A stretch of DNA of 64,000 bases, taken from assembly GCA_947561395.2 (NCBI GenBank), contig OX387194.1:31754036-31818035 (forward strand), written 5' to 3'. Each line of letters starts with the position of its first letter. The stretch's first letter is position 1. The notes beneath the pieces were generated by a model. The model was not told the DNA's origin and searched no databases. It was given only the letters and a program-made list of their open reading frames with translations. The position numbers and the translations under genes are program-made. Origin of the DNA: Buxus sempervirens. Lineage: Eukaryota > Streptophyta > Magnoliopsida > Buxales > Buxaceae. Of this stretch, positions 12,363-23,770 are shown piece by piece.

Positions 12363-12527
12363 GTCTCGGATCCAGAATTACTCTGTGTTAACAAGTCTAT
12401 TTTACCAACATTTGTTACTGTTCTTACCCTGCAAAACTTGATCCAGTCAAACACTAGCTAGTTATCATCCTTCAAAAATCGAAAATCTAATAACCAAGAA
12501 GAGTTTTTTGAAATTTCGTCTTTCCAA
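12363..12527. repeat. Dispersed repeat, copy A
   Basis: AAGAGTCTCGGATCCAGAAT through CTAATAACCAAG reappears at 13,581-13,609 continued at 15,004-15,165 (copy B), about 85% alike. Copy B was later split by a solo LTR. No coding capacity was seen. Confidence 0.75.
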
Positions 12528-13109
12528 AAAAAAAAAAAAAAACAAAACATCCCTAACAAATCTTTTAACTCAGATATAATATAAAAAGCTACAATTATTT
12601 GGGAACTTTCTCCTTTGCTTGAGGTAAAGCAAGCGTACGTGGATGCCCGTTCGGTGGTATGGTGATTGGTGAATGCGACGGTAGGTAGTATGCTTTTGGA
12701 TAGCAAGAACTGTGAAACGTGTCAATAGATAGCCTTTGTATTCCAAATTACAATTTACAGATGGCCAAGTCATTAGAGATTCTGATGTCAACATGTCCTG
12801 CTTGGTTTGACGAAATCCAAAGTAAAGGACAATCAACTTCCCATCTTGGGTCCACAGAAATTTTGGTCCCACCGAAAATAATTATTCCCCATTTTCCTAC
12901 CAAAGGGGTCTCAATGTTACTTTCATTTTTCAGCATAGTATTATTTTAAACTTTGCATGGATCGCTGGGGATCACAATGCTAATAGTTTGGAGGGATGTG
13001 CATTTTTGCACGTACGCATAGGTACTTAAGATTCTTTGGATGGTAGTAACTTAAGACTCTTTAGGTGATAGGTTTTTTGTCGATATATACACAGGCAATT
13101 ACTGAATGA
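12528..13109. other. Intergenic, no gene seen
   Basis: An A run opens this stretch. Short overlapping frames on both strands (12,570-12,949) lack any recognisable motif and look like chance. Confidence 0.45.
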
Positions 13110-13570
13110 TATAAAAAAGAATTAAACTACATAAGTTCTAGATCTAGGTGCATTCTCCAAATCTTTTTTTTTTTTTTAGATCTTATCCTCACGTTTTATG
13201 ACTAGAGAAAAGCTTGAGATACTCAGATCTAAATAAGGTTGTCAAGCACAAAGAGGCTCTAACCTATGAAAAGGGATTAGAAGAAGAGAAGCACTGAAAT
13301 TAGAAGAGAATTGCAGCAATTTAAATGAGAAAATACCTGTAGAAGAGCTTTCCTTAGCATAAGCAATCAAGGTGAGTAGGCAATTTGGCAAAATTTTCCT
13401 TCTTCAAGCAAAAGCTCCTTCTCTCCCAAAATTTTCTAGCCCTTAACAATAAGATATAGGCCTCTATTTATAGGCAAAATAAGGGACCAAAAAGTTTCAA
13501 ATGCATGGAAAAACATGTGCTGCAAATTTCATTGGCTGGAATTTCCTTAATATGATGTCATGTTCCATTT
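13110..13570 (-). mobile_element. Diverged Tat-type LTR remnant, minus strand
   Basis: Read on the minus strand it parallels the LTRs of the large element at 19-45 kb: a TATA box (TATTTATA at 13,465-13,472 on plus), then GAGTATCTCAAG, CATAAAACGTGA and CTAGATCTAGAACTTATGTAG in the same order. It is much more diverged, lacks the 25-bp palindromes of that element, and is a fossil piece. Confidence 0.55.
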
Positions 13571-13604
13571 TGCTCCTAGACCAAGAGTCTCGAATCCAGA
13601 ATTA

Positions 13605-15008
13605 CTGTGTGTTCCCATCATTTTCGGCTCGGCTCCGGAACGAGTGAGTGCGCGGGCGTGCCAGCAACTGTGCCAATGCAAGGAAGGAGTCGGAAACTTT
13701 TGACCCCGGCGCCGTTCGTACGCAAAACAAAAGGGGTTGCGGTTCAGATACGACCCGACCGCCTGTAGATTGGAAGACTTCTGATCCGGCGATTGTTAAG
13801 AAGATTGGGGTTTGTCCTCTAAGGTTCTTCCCCCAATTTTATGGCAATATTGACGACGGCCACGTTGGTGGTGGCCGTTTGATGTAGAATCTGCAGAAAT
13901 TGAGGGCCGTGTGGAATGACGGCCGTTTCAAGGATGGATGAGCCGTGTGGGGTGACGACCATTTCAAGGATGGGTGGTGATGAAAATCAATAAAAAAGTA
14001 AAAAAAAGACCAATAAAATCTCAGTACCTGCCGCCTTTTTTCCTATGGCCATGATCGGTAGCATAGAGAGAAGAGATCGGGGGCCACCTTAAAGATTACT
14101 GGTTTCGGGGCGCACATCGTGACTGCCCTTAGCTTTGCTTGAAGGGGTAAGCGAGATCGTACCTAGCGATCGGAGTAGGGCGTATCTTAAGATCGTACCT
14201 AGCCATGATCGGAGTAGGGTGTATCTTCTTAGCCTTGTCTAGGAGTAAGGGGGATCTCTATGTGTTGTTGCGACTGGAAGCAACAGAAGGATAGACTACT
14301 TCATGCTATGAGGATAGCATGAGAGTAGGGTGGTCTGAGAAAACCGAATAAGGGGTCTAAAGAGACCAAAATAGCTAGTGTAGTTGTGTGTTGATCGAGG
14401 GATCCTTTTCCCATGTCTGCAGGTCGCTATTTATTATCCGTTTTGCTTGACCACAAAGTCTCCCAACGACCCACTTTTAGGAAATTGAACCCCACCTTAT
14501 ATAACTACTCCACGTTTTTAAAAAGTGGGGGACCCCACTCTCCACGTCTTTAGAGAATTACTGGAGTATCTTTAATGAGCCGTAATTGGCCAAAAATAAC
14601 ATTTTCTTAAATAAAAGGTTATTCAAATACCTTCTATTAAAATAAAAGATACCAGAGTATCTTTAAAGGGCCGAAATCGGCCAAAAGGCATAATTGGTCA
14701 AATTTTGACCAACCGATTAAATCGCCCAGGAAATGATCATGGGGTTGATCAAGCGTCCAGCAATTTTCCTCAAACCCAATAAAGTAGCACATGCCATGTT
14801 AACTCCTTTAATGGCTTTAATGGCAAGAAGAAGTAATCATTCACTATCGCTTGACCAGTTTTTTTGATTTAAAAATTGGTCATGTTTGTGACCAATTATC
14901 TGAAAATAGTGATTAGCTAATTCACTCCAGAATTGATTTGGGGCTCTTATTTCGTAGCCACATGAGACTCCATTCTACCGCCGGGTTACGAAGGGTGTAA
15001 ACACTGTG
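13605..15008 (+). mobile_element. Solo LTR 1, family TGTTCC...GTAAACA
   Basis: The element spans 13,610-15,003 (1,394 bp), begins TGTTCC, ends GTGTAAACA, and is flanked by the 5-bp duplication CTGTG (13,605-13,609 and 15,004-15,008). It interrupts repeat copy B cleanly. Two further copies of this LTR lie at 19,173-45,505 and 47,882-49,327. No internal domain remains, so it is a product of LTR-LTR recombination. Confidence 0.85.
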
Positions 15009-15165
15009 TCTAATTCTATTTTACAAATATTTCTTACTGCTCTTACACCGCAAAACTTGATTCAATCAAACACTAATTATCATCCTTCAAAAATTGAAAT
15101 TCTAATAACTAAGCCCAAGTTTTTGAATGCTAGGATGGAAGTTTCATCTTTCAAAAGCATCCAAA
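15004..15165. repeat. Dispersed repeat, copy B (right part)
   Basis: Continues the 12,363-12,527 repeat after the solo LTR; the left part is 13,581-13,609. Shared words include GCAAAACTTGAT and ATTATCATCCTTCAAAAAT. Confidence 0.7.
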
Positions 15166-15228
15166 ACCAATCTTTCACATCCATAACAAATAACTCGCAT
15201 CACATAAACTAGCCGGATTGCACGTACG

Positions 15229-15746
15229 TAAATAAAAGGGATATTTACAGTTTACCACCTTGAGGTTTTAGGCAATCCTACTTTCCCCCTTGATATTTTT
15301 GAAATTCCAGTTTTCTACCTAATTTTTGTTGTATGTAATAATCTCCCCCTTCTAGAGATTGATTATTAAAACTTTAATATTGTTGATAAGATGGCAAGTG
15401 ATAGTACATAGTTTGATAATTTTGCCCCTCTTATTCTGATTATTTAAAACTAAATACCAAATTTACCCTTTAAAAGGTTGGTTCAATTTTCAAAACATTG
15501 GCCCAAATGAAAGAGAAAAACTAGAATTTTTTATACTCAATATATAAATAAAGTTTTTTTACTTTTAAATGTAAGTAAGGAGGGGCAAATATGTCAATTA
15601 ATATTTTCTCAATTATGAATTTAACTGTCAAACCTCTAAAAGGGAGAAATTGTTATGTAAAAAAAAACCCTTAAGGTGGTAAACTGATATTTTGAAAACC
15701 TCAAGGGGTAAAGTGGGATGTAAACTATAATTATCCCTAAATAAAA
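15229..15746. mobile_element. MULE-type MITE, 500 bp
   Basis: The element at 15,238-15,737 has inverted ends (GGGATA-TTACAGTTTACCACC... and ...TAAACTATAATTATCCC, with CCTTGAGG / CCTCAAGG further in) and an exact 9-bp duplication TAAATAAAA (15,229-15,237 and 15,738-15,746). Nine-base duplications are the mark of Mutator-like transposons. It is non-coding. Confidence 0.85.
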
Positions 15747-15876
15747 AAGGTTAGGACATGTAAGGGATAATAAATTGTTGAAGGGTATCTTTTGGAATTT
15801 GAAAAAAGATTGTTGGAAACCTCAAGGGGTAAATTGAAATTATCCCTAAATCGGAAACACCTGAGCACAACTTCTC
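15747..15876. repeat. Partial second copy of the MULE-MITE end
   Basis: AACCTCAAGGGGTAAATTGA and AATTATCCCTAAAT near 15,820-15,850 repeat the right end of the neighbouring MITE, suggesting a partial copy or local duplication. Confidence 0.45.
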
Positions 15877-16082
15877 TAAGGCTATGTTTGGAACCTTGGA
15901 TTTGGGGAGAAAAGAAAAGAAAATGCTAAAATTTTCTTTTCTCATGTTTGGTTTAGATGAAGGAAAATGAGATTTTCTCTCCAAATTTTCTCTTTCTCTC
16001 CAATGTAAAAAATTTTCTCTCCAAAAAGGTAAGAATTTTGAAAGAAAAGAAAATTCACCATTACTTATCACTATTCACACCA

Positions 16083-16322
16083 CCCACCAGCACTATCCAC
16101 CACCACCACCACCAACACCCACCACCACCACCTGTCACCACCACTACCTACCACCACCCACCACTGCCAACCACCACCAGCATTAGCCGCCACCACCACC
16201 CGGCACCACCACCACCCACTAGCCGCCACCACCACCCACCACCAACCACCACCACTACTAGTCGCCACCACCATCGCCTGCCAATACCACCACCCACTAC
16301 TGCCCGCCACCACCACCCACCG
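16083..16322. repeat. CCACCA-rich low-complexity tract
   Basis: Interrupted (CCACCA)n over about 240 bp, resuming at 18,319-18,350 on the other side of the solo LTR. Long open frames here (His/Pro- or Trp/Val-rich) are artefacts of the repeat. Confidence 0.8.
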
Positions 16323-18323
16323 TGTAACGCCCCGAATCCGAGTTACGTAGTTAAACCGTAACACGTCTCCAGAGGTTAGCATGTAACACAAGACCGCAAT
16401 ATCAAAGTGAAGGAAAACATGAATATAACAATAACTATATAAACAAAGTGCGCTAAAAATAATCTCAAATGAATAAACTCACATGTCAAAATAACTACCC
16501 GCAAGTATCGAGCTCTCCAAGAGGATCTGAAAACAAAGCGAAAACATCGGAATGAGATACGATATCTTAGCGAGTAGCATATGCATGCAAAAATAGTTAT
16601 CCTTAGTTATAAACATGCCACGATAAATAACCAGCACAAATAGTCGATAGAGCAAATCAACATCCCAATAACAGTTTCAAATCATAGATCACTCACAATG
16701 CCGATTAAACAACGAATGGTCAATGTCATGCATGTTGTTTACATCGGTTAATTGACATGCCAATGAGACATCCACACCTCCATGTACATAGTTACAGCCT
16801 ACTCAGGGTTTCGAAACTCTGAAATGACGGCCTACTTAGGGTTTCGTCATCCAATGCCGCCCTATTCCCAGGGTTTCGACATTAACAACCAAGCCTACTC
16901 AGGGTTTCTGGCTGCTCTACACCGGTCGTGGCAACACACAAGGTCATGCAATTACACCAACGAACAATACCATCACATTATTAAGCTTAGACATGGATCC
17001 AAGGGAAGCTAAACCAAAACAGAAAACAATTGCATAAACTCACACTGTCATCATCATGTATAACCCAAAACAATTTCATCACAGGTCACTCCGAACTAGC
17101 ATAGTATCTCATGAAAACCCAATAGGTGCTCTAAGCCCAAAACACAAGTCCATTCGGCAATAAAATCCCCATTACTCACACAAAACAATAGTCGTAAAAC
17201 CAACTCAACACTTTGATAAAATCACATAAACTCAGCTTAAACATGTTCACAACCAGAAACGATATTAAATCATAGATAAGATTTAAAATACTAACCTAAG
17301 GTATCAAGAATAGTAATTTTGCTTACCTATTGTCCTCCGAATATCTCTTCCGGAAACTCCTAAAATTCACCAATAATCGATCCAATACTCTCCAAAGGTT
17401 TTGAACAGATTAAATTATTTCTAACATCCTAATCTAGTTAGTGGGTAAAATATTTAAACCTTACAGTACCAAAAATATGCTCAAAAATAGAAAATCGCAC
17501 ATCTCTGGAAAATCATGATTGTACGCTGACCTCGGCCCAGTGGAACCAAAATTTTGGTTTGCGCTGAGCTGCCGCTGAAAGCCAGAAGGTTGGCGGCAGC
17601 TCGATGGATCCAACCTACGTTTTACGACTCTCTGTTAATGCGAAAACTCTATGACTGTCCTAGTTTTAAGCCTCTGTGACAATTTTCCCAGGCTTCTATC
17701 ATTCCCAAAAGATGTTTAAACATGATTTGAATTTAATCTACAAACACTGATATTACGCCTCAAAATTTCTTCATATAATCGACGTTCAAAAACTGTCCTT
17801 CTTCCACAACAAGCAGTTCGGCTAATCCAGAAAATAAAAACCCAAAACATAGTTTAAAACGATGCTACTCATAGTTTTATTGAGAACTTCTTCTAGCTTC
17901 CAACCCTTCTGCTATTCACCTCCAAAAGAAAATTTATCGGCCGATGACCCCAGGTCCAAGGCAGCATCCAGATCTAAATACATCTACGTTCGGCCTTTGG
18001 TTTCTCCCCTCTCCTCCGAAATTTTAACCTATTAGTCTATTTATAGGTTTCACAGACCCTTAACCTAATTTATTTATGGCTCGCCCTAATTCAACCTTCG
18101 AAATGTCATATTTACCCTCCCTTAATGTTTTAGAATAATATGAATTTGGATTTAAGATATGAATCACCATTAATTATATTTTACATACTTACAAAATTTA
18201 AATAAAACTTAAAATTTTCCTCTGCTACTCTATAGTCCGAGATCTCTACTCACAAAATTTAATTAAGCTTATTAGTTAATTCTTTTAAATAAATACTCAC
18301 TAAAACTAGGGTTTTACACACCG
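16318..18323 (+). mobile_element. Solo LTR, family TGTAACGCCC...TTTTACA
   Basis: The LTR is 16,323-18,318 (1,996 bp), begins TGTAACGCCCCG, ends GGGTTTTACA and has the 5-bp duplication CACCG on both sides (16,318-16,322 and 18,319-18,323). It holds a small minisatellite at 16,796-16,910 built on CCTACTCAGGGTTTC in four irregular copies. The lineage was not identified; no internal region remains. Confidence 0.85.
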
Positions 18324-18516
18324 CCAGCCGACGGCACCACCCACCACCCCAATCCATCATCTTACTAAAATATATTTTTCTTTTCTTCTCATTTCTCATC
18401 TCATCTAAACATCAGAAAAGGAAAGAACATCAGTATTTTTCTTTTCTCTTCTTTTCTTTTCCTTTTTAGCTTTCTTTTCTTTTCTCCTCAAATCCAAGGC
18501 TCCAAACACAGCCTAA

Positions 18517-18824
18517 GAGAAGTCTTCCGATCACTCTTAAAAAAAAATTCTCTCAAACAACTTCAGGATGAAACTCCTACACATTCTCCAAATAATCCTC
18601 AAAACGAATTTTTCTGGCCCCACTTCAAGGCCCTTTCAAGATTGGAGACTCTCCTTTTATAGAGAAGAGTCCGCCTCGCCTGCAAACTCTCCTCTCCCTC
18701 ATCTCATGAATGACTTGGCTTATCTCTCAAACGACTTGATCATCCCTTGTCTCCTTAACCACCTCTTCAAAAACATACTCCTAAACAAACCAAGTAGTTG
18801 GGAAACGAGAGACCCCTTCCTATG

Positions 18825-18911
<87 letters not shown>

Positions 18912-19167
18912 GAGTGAAAGTTATCTTGAACCTTTTCTTTTCTTTATTTTTGACTTATATTCCTAGAAAAGCCCTTTCTATGAGAGAAAGGATTTTGTTC
19001 ATTATCTATCTCCCTATTTTTGTTTTGTTTTTTTTCAAATTTTCTTGTCTAAATTCTATTTTTCTTTTTTTTTTCCTTTTCCTTTTTTATTAATTTTTAT
19101 TGACGAGGTTTATTGGGTCATGGAGAATGCCACCACTTCATCCACAACATCCGGCACACTACGACGC
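18517..19167. other. Spacer with long CT microsatellite
   Basis: No gene recognised. A (CT)n tract of about 80 bp, broken once, lies at 18,827-18,909; the open frames across it are repeat artefacts. T-rich sequence follows to 19,100. Confidence 0.6.
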
Positions 19168-19555
19168 CATATTGTTCCTCTCAAATTGGTCCTGGCTTGA
19201 CACGTGGTGGTAGGGATGCTGTGTCTTTGTGCAAACGTGCCAATATCTGTCGATACAATGATTCCGGTCGGATTCTGACCCCGGGCACCTATTCCGGATT
19301 TAAACCGAAGTCGGTCTAGCCACATTGCAAGTCACCTAAAATAAAACTGGTCAGACGAAAGAATAAAAACTAGGGGTTTGGTCTTCATTTGGGTTCTTAT
19401 TTGTGTTTGAAAATGACAAATAGCAATGATGAAGTACTATATTTAGATATCAGTTGCCAAAGACGTGTAGACACCCCAAATTGCACAAGCAATCATCAAA
19501 AATCACTATCTCCTTGAAAGCCAGCACAGAAATTGAAGAAAATGAATTTTTACCT

Positions 19556-19697
19556 GTATCCGGTAACTCAGGCCGGATACAAGCAGGCCTTGTCGTATCC
19601 GGTAACAAGTACCGGATACAAACAGTGCTTAACGTATCCGGTACCATGTACCGGATACCTTAAGGCCATTGTGTATCCGATCTGACATACCGGATAC
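19556..19697. repeat. Palindrome cluster 1 (LTR1 U3), four copies
   Basis: 25-bp inverted repeats start at 19,556, 19,595, 19,634 and 19,673, an exact 39-bp step. Consensus GTATCCGGTA-N5-TACCGGATAC. The last copy ends 156 bp upstream of the LTR TATA box. Confidence 0.95.
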
Positions 19698-19853
19698 CTT
19701 AAGTTTGCTCAAAATTAGGGTTTTCCGAGAGCTTTTCACTTTTACCATCATGTCCCTCATTAAATGAGGGGAAATCGCGGAAATAATCTTAGGGTTAAGG
19801 TTGGGGGGGTTCTAGACATTAAGTTGTGTCTACCAATGACCCTAGCCTTTGCC

Positions 19854-19861
19854 TATAAATA
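19854..19861 (+). promoter_or_regulatory. TATA box of LTR1
   Basis: TATAAATA, preceded by CCTTTGCC. The same box is at 40,460-40,467 in LTR2 and, reversed, at 44,257-44,264 in LTR3. Confidence 0.7.
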
Positions 19862-21765
19862 GGAGGCTCCTCCTCAAGCAAATGGCACTCAACTCTTGTT
19901 TTGAATTCTCGCAAAGAAGAACTCCAAGAGAAGAAGAAAACCGCCGCGGAATCGCCTCCAGAACTCAGGTAAGCCTCAACTTTTCTTTTTATTTTCTGTC
20001 TTTACATTCCTAGATCTAGATCTCTTCTTCTACCTTTCTGTAGTGTAAAGCCTTGTTTGTATATGTGGAAATCCTTCCCCGGCTCAAAGTATCTCAAGAC
20101 TCCCCTAGCCGTAAAACGTGAAAGCGGATCTAGGAGAAACGAGACTGGGGATTGACCCTAGTGCTAGAACCCATGTAGCCTAAGGCTTTTGAATGATTGA
20201 AAACCGTTCTATAATCAAAGTACCCTTGATTATCTCGAAGAACCGTGTTTAACGGGGAGAGAGAACAGAGGGAAACGATAATGAAACGGAACCCTAGGCT
20301 ATGCTAGAACCTATCTTGTTGAATCTATATGTATGATATGTGGTTGTATTAATCTTACTTGGTTTTTCACTCTTGCACACATATTACACTTTTTTGGTGA
20401 ATAGGCTCACATTTGGGGATTTATTACATTCATTGTGATAAATCTCCAATAAATGGCCTCAATCAAATTCTGGAGTGTTTTTAAATGTTTTTCAAAGGTT
20501 TTGGATTCATCCCACACGAATCTCACACACTTTATAAATTTTCGGATTTGATTTTCTTCAAAAATGGCCTAACTGGACAGCACCTGTACCCTTACTTCGG
20601 ACGCTCATAACTTCATCGTCCGGATGAATTTTGGAGCGATTCTAGAACCATGGGAAAGGTGAGGCTGTCTAGTTCTTGTCCACCAAATTTCATAAAGTTC
20701 CATCAAACGGATTTTTTACACCTCTCTGTCGAAGTTGAGTGGATAGTTCAGGTTCAAATACAGAACTTGTCACTTCGACGGAGCGCCATGTGTTCGATTT
20801 AAGTCCGATTCGAATGATTTTTGTTTCTATGCACTCCTTTATGAGTCTATTTTCAAATCCAGTTGGTTTCATAATTTTTGGATTCCATTTGAATTATTGG
20901 TAGCCGATTTACTCAGAATTGTCCATTTGTACTTTTCTGGGTAAATCTGTGATCTTCGGGGCCTGTTCGGGAGACCACCCAAGGCACGTCCGAAGGGATT
21001 TTTGTATGAGGCTAGTTTCTTTTGAAAGATGGCCATACAGACTTCAATCACACCAAATTTCGTGGATTTTTATGGAGTGGATTTTTCTAGACAATTTTCC
21101 AAAGTTGCCCACTTGTCACTTTTAAAAATCCCCAGCAGCAACTTCAAAGGAGCATAACTCCTAGGATTTTTATCGGAATGGATTGAAATTTTGCATGGAA
21201 CTCTTATTTACCCTAATCTTTCAAATGGATTTGGTTTGGTTCAATTTAAAATTGGATTTGAATGATTTCAAGGCAAATGGCATACTTTTTACCGAATTTT
21301 CCGGATTTGATTTAACTTGGTTTTGAGCAACTTGAGCTTTGATTTCCATCTTTTGAGATATTCCAGAAATGATATTGACATGAGAGAGGATTTAGAATCC
21401 ATTTAGATCTTCATGTGGAAATATCATACATTGGTCTTTTTTTCAAGGTTTTCTATGATTTTAGCAAGCTTTCTTATTTTTGCATGAACGTACACTTGGC
21501 TACCACTTCGTGTGGATGAATGGGGGTGCCTAACACCTTCCCCCGTTCATAATCTAATCCCCTTACCCATCTCTGGATTTGATTTTCAAGTAGGGTTATT
21601 TTTATCCTAGAATGTTTCTTTTGGCTATTTTTGCTTATTTTTGAATTCTTTGGTGTCCATTCTCACCCCCAAAATTATGAATGGTGGCGACTCTCCCACT
21701 TTTGCGTTGAGCCCGTGTGTTGACGGAGGGATGATCATTCCGATGATTTTCCCATGTCTCACAAC

Positions 21766-21784
21766 TGGCGACTCTGCTGGGGAC
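21766..21784 (+). promoter_or_regulatory. Primer binding site
   Basis: TGGCGACTCTGCTGGGGAC starts two bases after LTR1 ends. TGG at the start pairs with the CCA end of a tRNA; the tRNA species was not determined. Confidence 0.7.
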
Positions 21785-21999
21785 TTGTGGATTTAAGCCA
21801 TTTTGTGTATATTCATGCTTTTTCTTTACTTTTGAATGCTTGCTATTTTGTTTACTTTATTGGTGTATATTGGTATATTCTAAATCTGATTGGGATGCTT
21901 TTAAAATTTGACATTGATAAAGGCATGTGTGTATGGTTGGATTATGCTTAGGATCATGTTTATGGCCTTACCTTGTTGTGCATGCCTACTTGTTTTTTT

Positions 22000-22560
22000 G
22001 TGTACCTTGTTTTAGGAGGTTTTAGTACCATGTTTTGAGCATGAAAATAAAGTGCAAAAAATCCAGTAACTCAATGTATATTTTTAGGATTCCCCAAGCA
22101 TGTTTTCCCCCAATGCAAACCTTTTTTGCCATATGTTAGGTATTAAATTTTAGGCTTTGATTTGGGTATGAATGAAGCATGTTGAATACCAAAGATGAAG
22201 AATACAAAATCTGTAAATCCAGTAGCCAATTTGGGCTTTTTCAAGCATGTTTTCCTCAACAAAACACCTCTTGTACAATACATTTAGGTGCTGTATTTTT
22301 AGGCTTGGATTTGGGCATAAAACAATGTCATTTGAGCACACAAAAATGAAGAACAAAAATCTGGAAATTTCGGTGTATATTTGGGGGTTTTCAAGCATGT
22401 TTTACCTCATTGAAACACTTTTGAACCATGTCAAGTAGTGCTAAAATTTTAAGCTCCAATTTGGGTAGAAATGGCACACTTTGAGCATGAAAAAAGCATG
22501 AAAATATGGAATTTTAGGGAATGCTTTTGGGTTTCAAGCATGCTTCCATGGTTTAATTGT
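22000..22560 (+). repeat. Degenerate tandem repeat, about 147-bp unit
   Basis: CAAGCATGTTT/CTT recurs at about 22,095, 22,242, 22,392 and 22,535 (steps 147, 150, 143). Each is followed by a TTAGGCTT-GATTTGGG-type block and a TTTGAGCA-GAAAA block. It lies in the untranslated leader. Confidence 0.65.
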
Positions 22561-23306
22561 TGTTTGTACAAATGACATGTTTTGTATACTACTTTTTGGG
22601 CATGTAGTATTTTTGTGCATATTTAGTTGTTTTGGTGCTTGCTTGCTTGTATTTAGCTTCATTATTTTTGTCATATGTACCTTGGCTTGAAATTGAATGC
22701 ATGGCTACGAAAAAGAGTGGCAAGGGGCTGGGACGTTGTGAATGTTACCACAATTTAAAATTGCACTTGAGCACTTGAAACAATTTGCACAGCCTACCCT
22801 TTACCTATTAGGAAGTTGAACCATGAATGTGTGTAGCTTGGCGCACCGAGGTCATGACTTCGGAAAGCGAAAGTGAAAACATTTACCTTAGAATTTGAGT
22901 CAATGATGTGATGACAATGGGATCTGTGATTCGATTCCCGGCATCACTAGACTTGAGTTCTAAGTTGCCAATTAAGCCAAAACCCAAAAACCATACGCTT
23001 GAAGGTGGAGAAACACGTTTTCGGCTAAAAGCACACAATTGCGTTTGGGGAATTGGGTGTAAATGTGGGAAGGCCGTTTGCATGTTTTACAGGCCAAGGT
23101 ATAATGTGAATACCATATTGAATGAAGGTAATACAAGGTGGCAAGGTAAAGCCAGGTTCTTTTCCTAAATTTAGGGAATTTTGCAAGTATGATGTCCAAG
23201 CCCAATTTGGGGCAAGTTTTGAAGGTCAAATTAAGGTGAACATCAATTGGGAATGAAAAAAAACTAATCGGGGTGAAAAAATGAGTCAAAAAGGGCCATT
23301 TCGGCA
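22561..23306 (+). other. Tat leader, no gene seen
   Basis: Untranslated leader between the 147-bp repeats and the internal palindrome cluster. Short open frames on both strands have no recognisable domain. Confidence 0.5.
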
Positions 23307-23448
23307 ATAACCGGCAACTCAGGCCGGTTAATAACAACTCCATTCATATCCGGTATGTATTTCCGGATACAAAGACATATGCGTGTATCCGGTTAGGGTA
23401 ACCAGATACAATAAGGCATATTCTTATCCGGTATATTATACCGGATAC
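23307..23448. repeat. Palindrome cluster 2 (leader), four copies
   Basis: Copies start at 23,307, 23,346, 23,385 and 23,424, again at 39-bp steps. The first is a variant (TAACCGGC-N-GCCGGTTA); the others keep the TATCCGG arm, with a changed inner arm in the third. Confidence 0.9.
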
Positions 23449-23770
23449 GTTCAAAAAAATGCACAAATTGGCTGTTCAGCCCAAATTTTCAGAATAAAAT
23501 GCCTAAAACACTGTGGATAATCCTTAGACACCCCGAAAAGAACATAAGAAATGTTCCCAAAAATACAAAATCAAAAAAAAAATATATACAAAAAAAAAAA
23601 CAAAAAAGAATAAAATAAAATATTCTTTCAAGATTTAACCTAAGTTTGAAAATCAAAGAGGAAACCAAGGTGTCATATTTTTTTTGACACCAACTCAACT
23701 CAAACATGTGTCAGTCAAACTTTGGAACTTGAAAACTGAGAAAATTCAGCAAATTTGAAGAAAAAAAAAA

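Larger units (their letters stand above)
15877..18516. mobile_element. PIF/Harbinger (Tourist-like) MITE holding a solo LTR
   Basis: The ends GGCTATGTTTGG-ACCTTGGATTTGGGGAGAAAAG and CTTTTCTCCTCAAATCCAAGG-TCCAAACACAGCC are inverted repeats, at 15,880 and 18,513, flanked by TAA on both sides (15,877-15,879 and 18,514-18,516), the classic Harbinger target. Without the 2.0-kb solo LTR inside, the MITE is about 630 bp. Its middle is a CCACCA-rich tract. Confidence 0.75.
19466..21763 (+). repeat. LTR1 of the Tat element
   Basis: Begins TGTAGACACC and ends TGTCTCACA. U3 carries four 25-bp palindromes (19,556-19,697) and a TATA box TATAAATA at 19,854-19,861. A good splice donor, CAG|GTAAGC, lies at 19,969, about 110 bp downstream of the TATA box, so the leader may be spliced. 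Confidence 0.9.

Noticed and set aside
12146-12391. 81-codon frame upstream of SRF, possible divergent gene
   Set aside because: No domain, and its 3' part overlaps a dispersed repeat.
12570-12949. Overlapping frames on both strands, up to 100 codons
   Set aside because: No recognised motif and mutually overlapping; treated as chance.
16071-16391. Open frames rich in His/Pro (plus) and Trp/Val (minus)
   Set aside because: They are direct translations of the CCACCA tract, one on each strand.
16782-17012. 76-codon frame with repeated AYSGF-type words
   Set aside because: It translates a small minisatellite within a solo LTR and has no gene context.
18568-18966. Open frame with a Ser-Leu run, and Arg-Glu run opposite
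   Set aside because: Produced by the CT microsatellite; no domain outside it.
19556-19697. Rho-independent terminators or tRNA-like hairpins
   Set aside because: No T run follows the stems, the genome is a plant's, and the 39-bp step with varied loops points to an array of sites.
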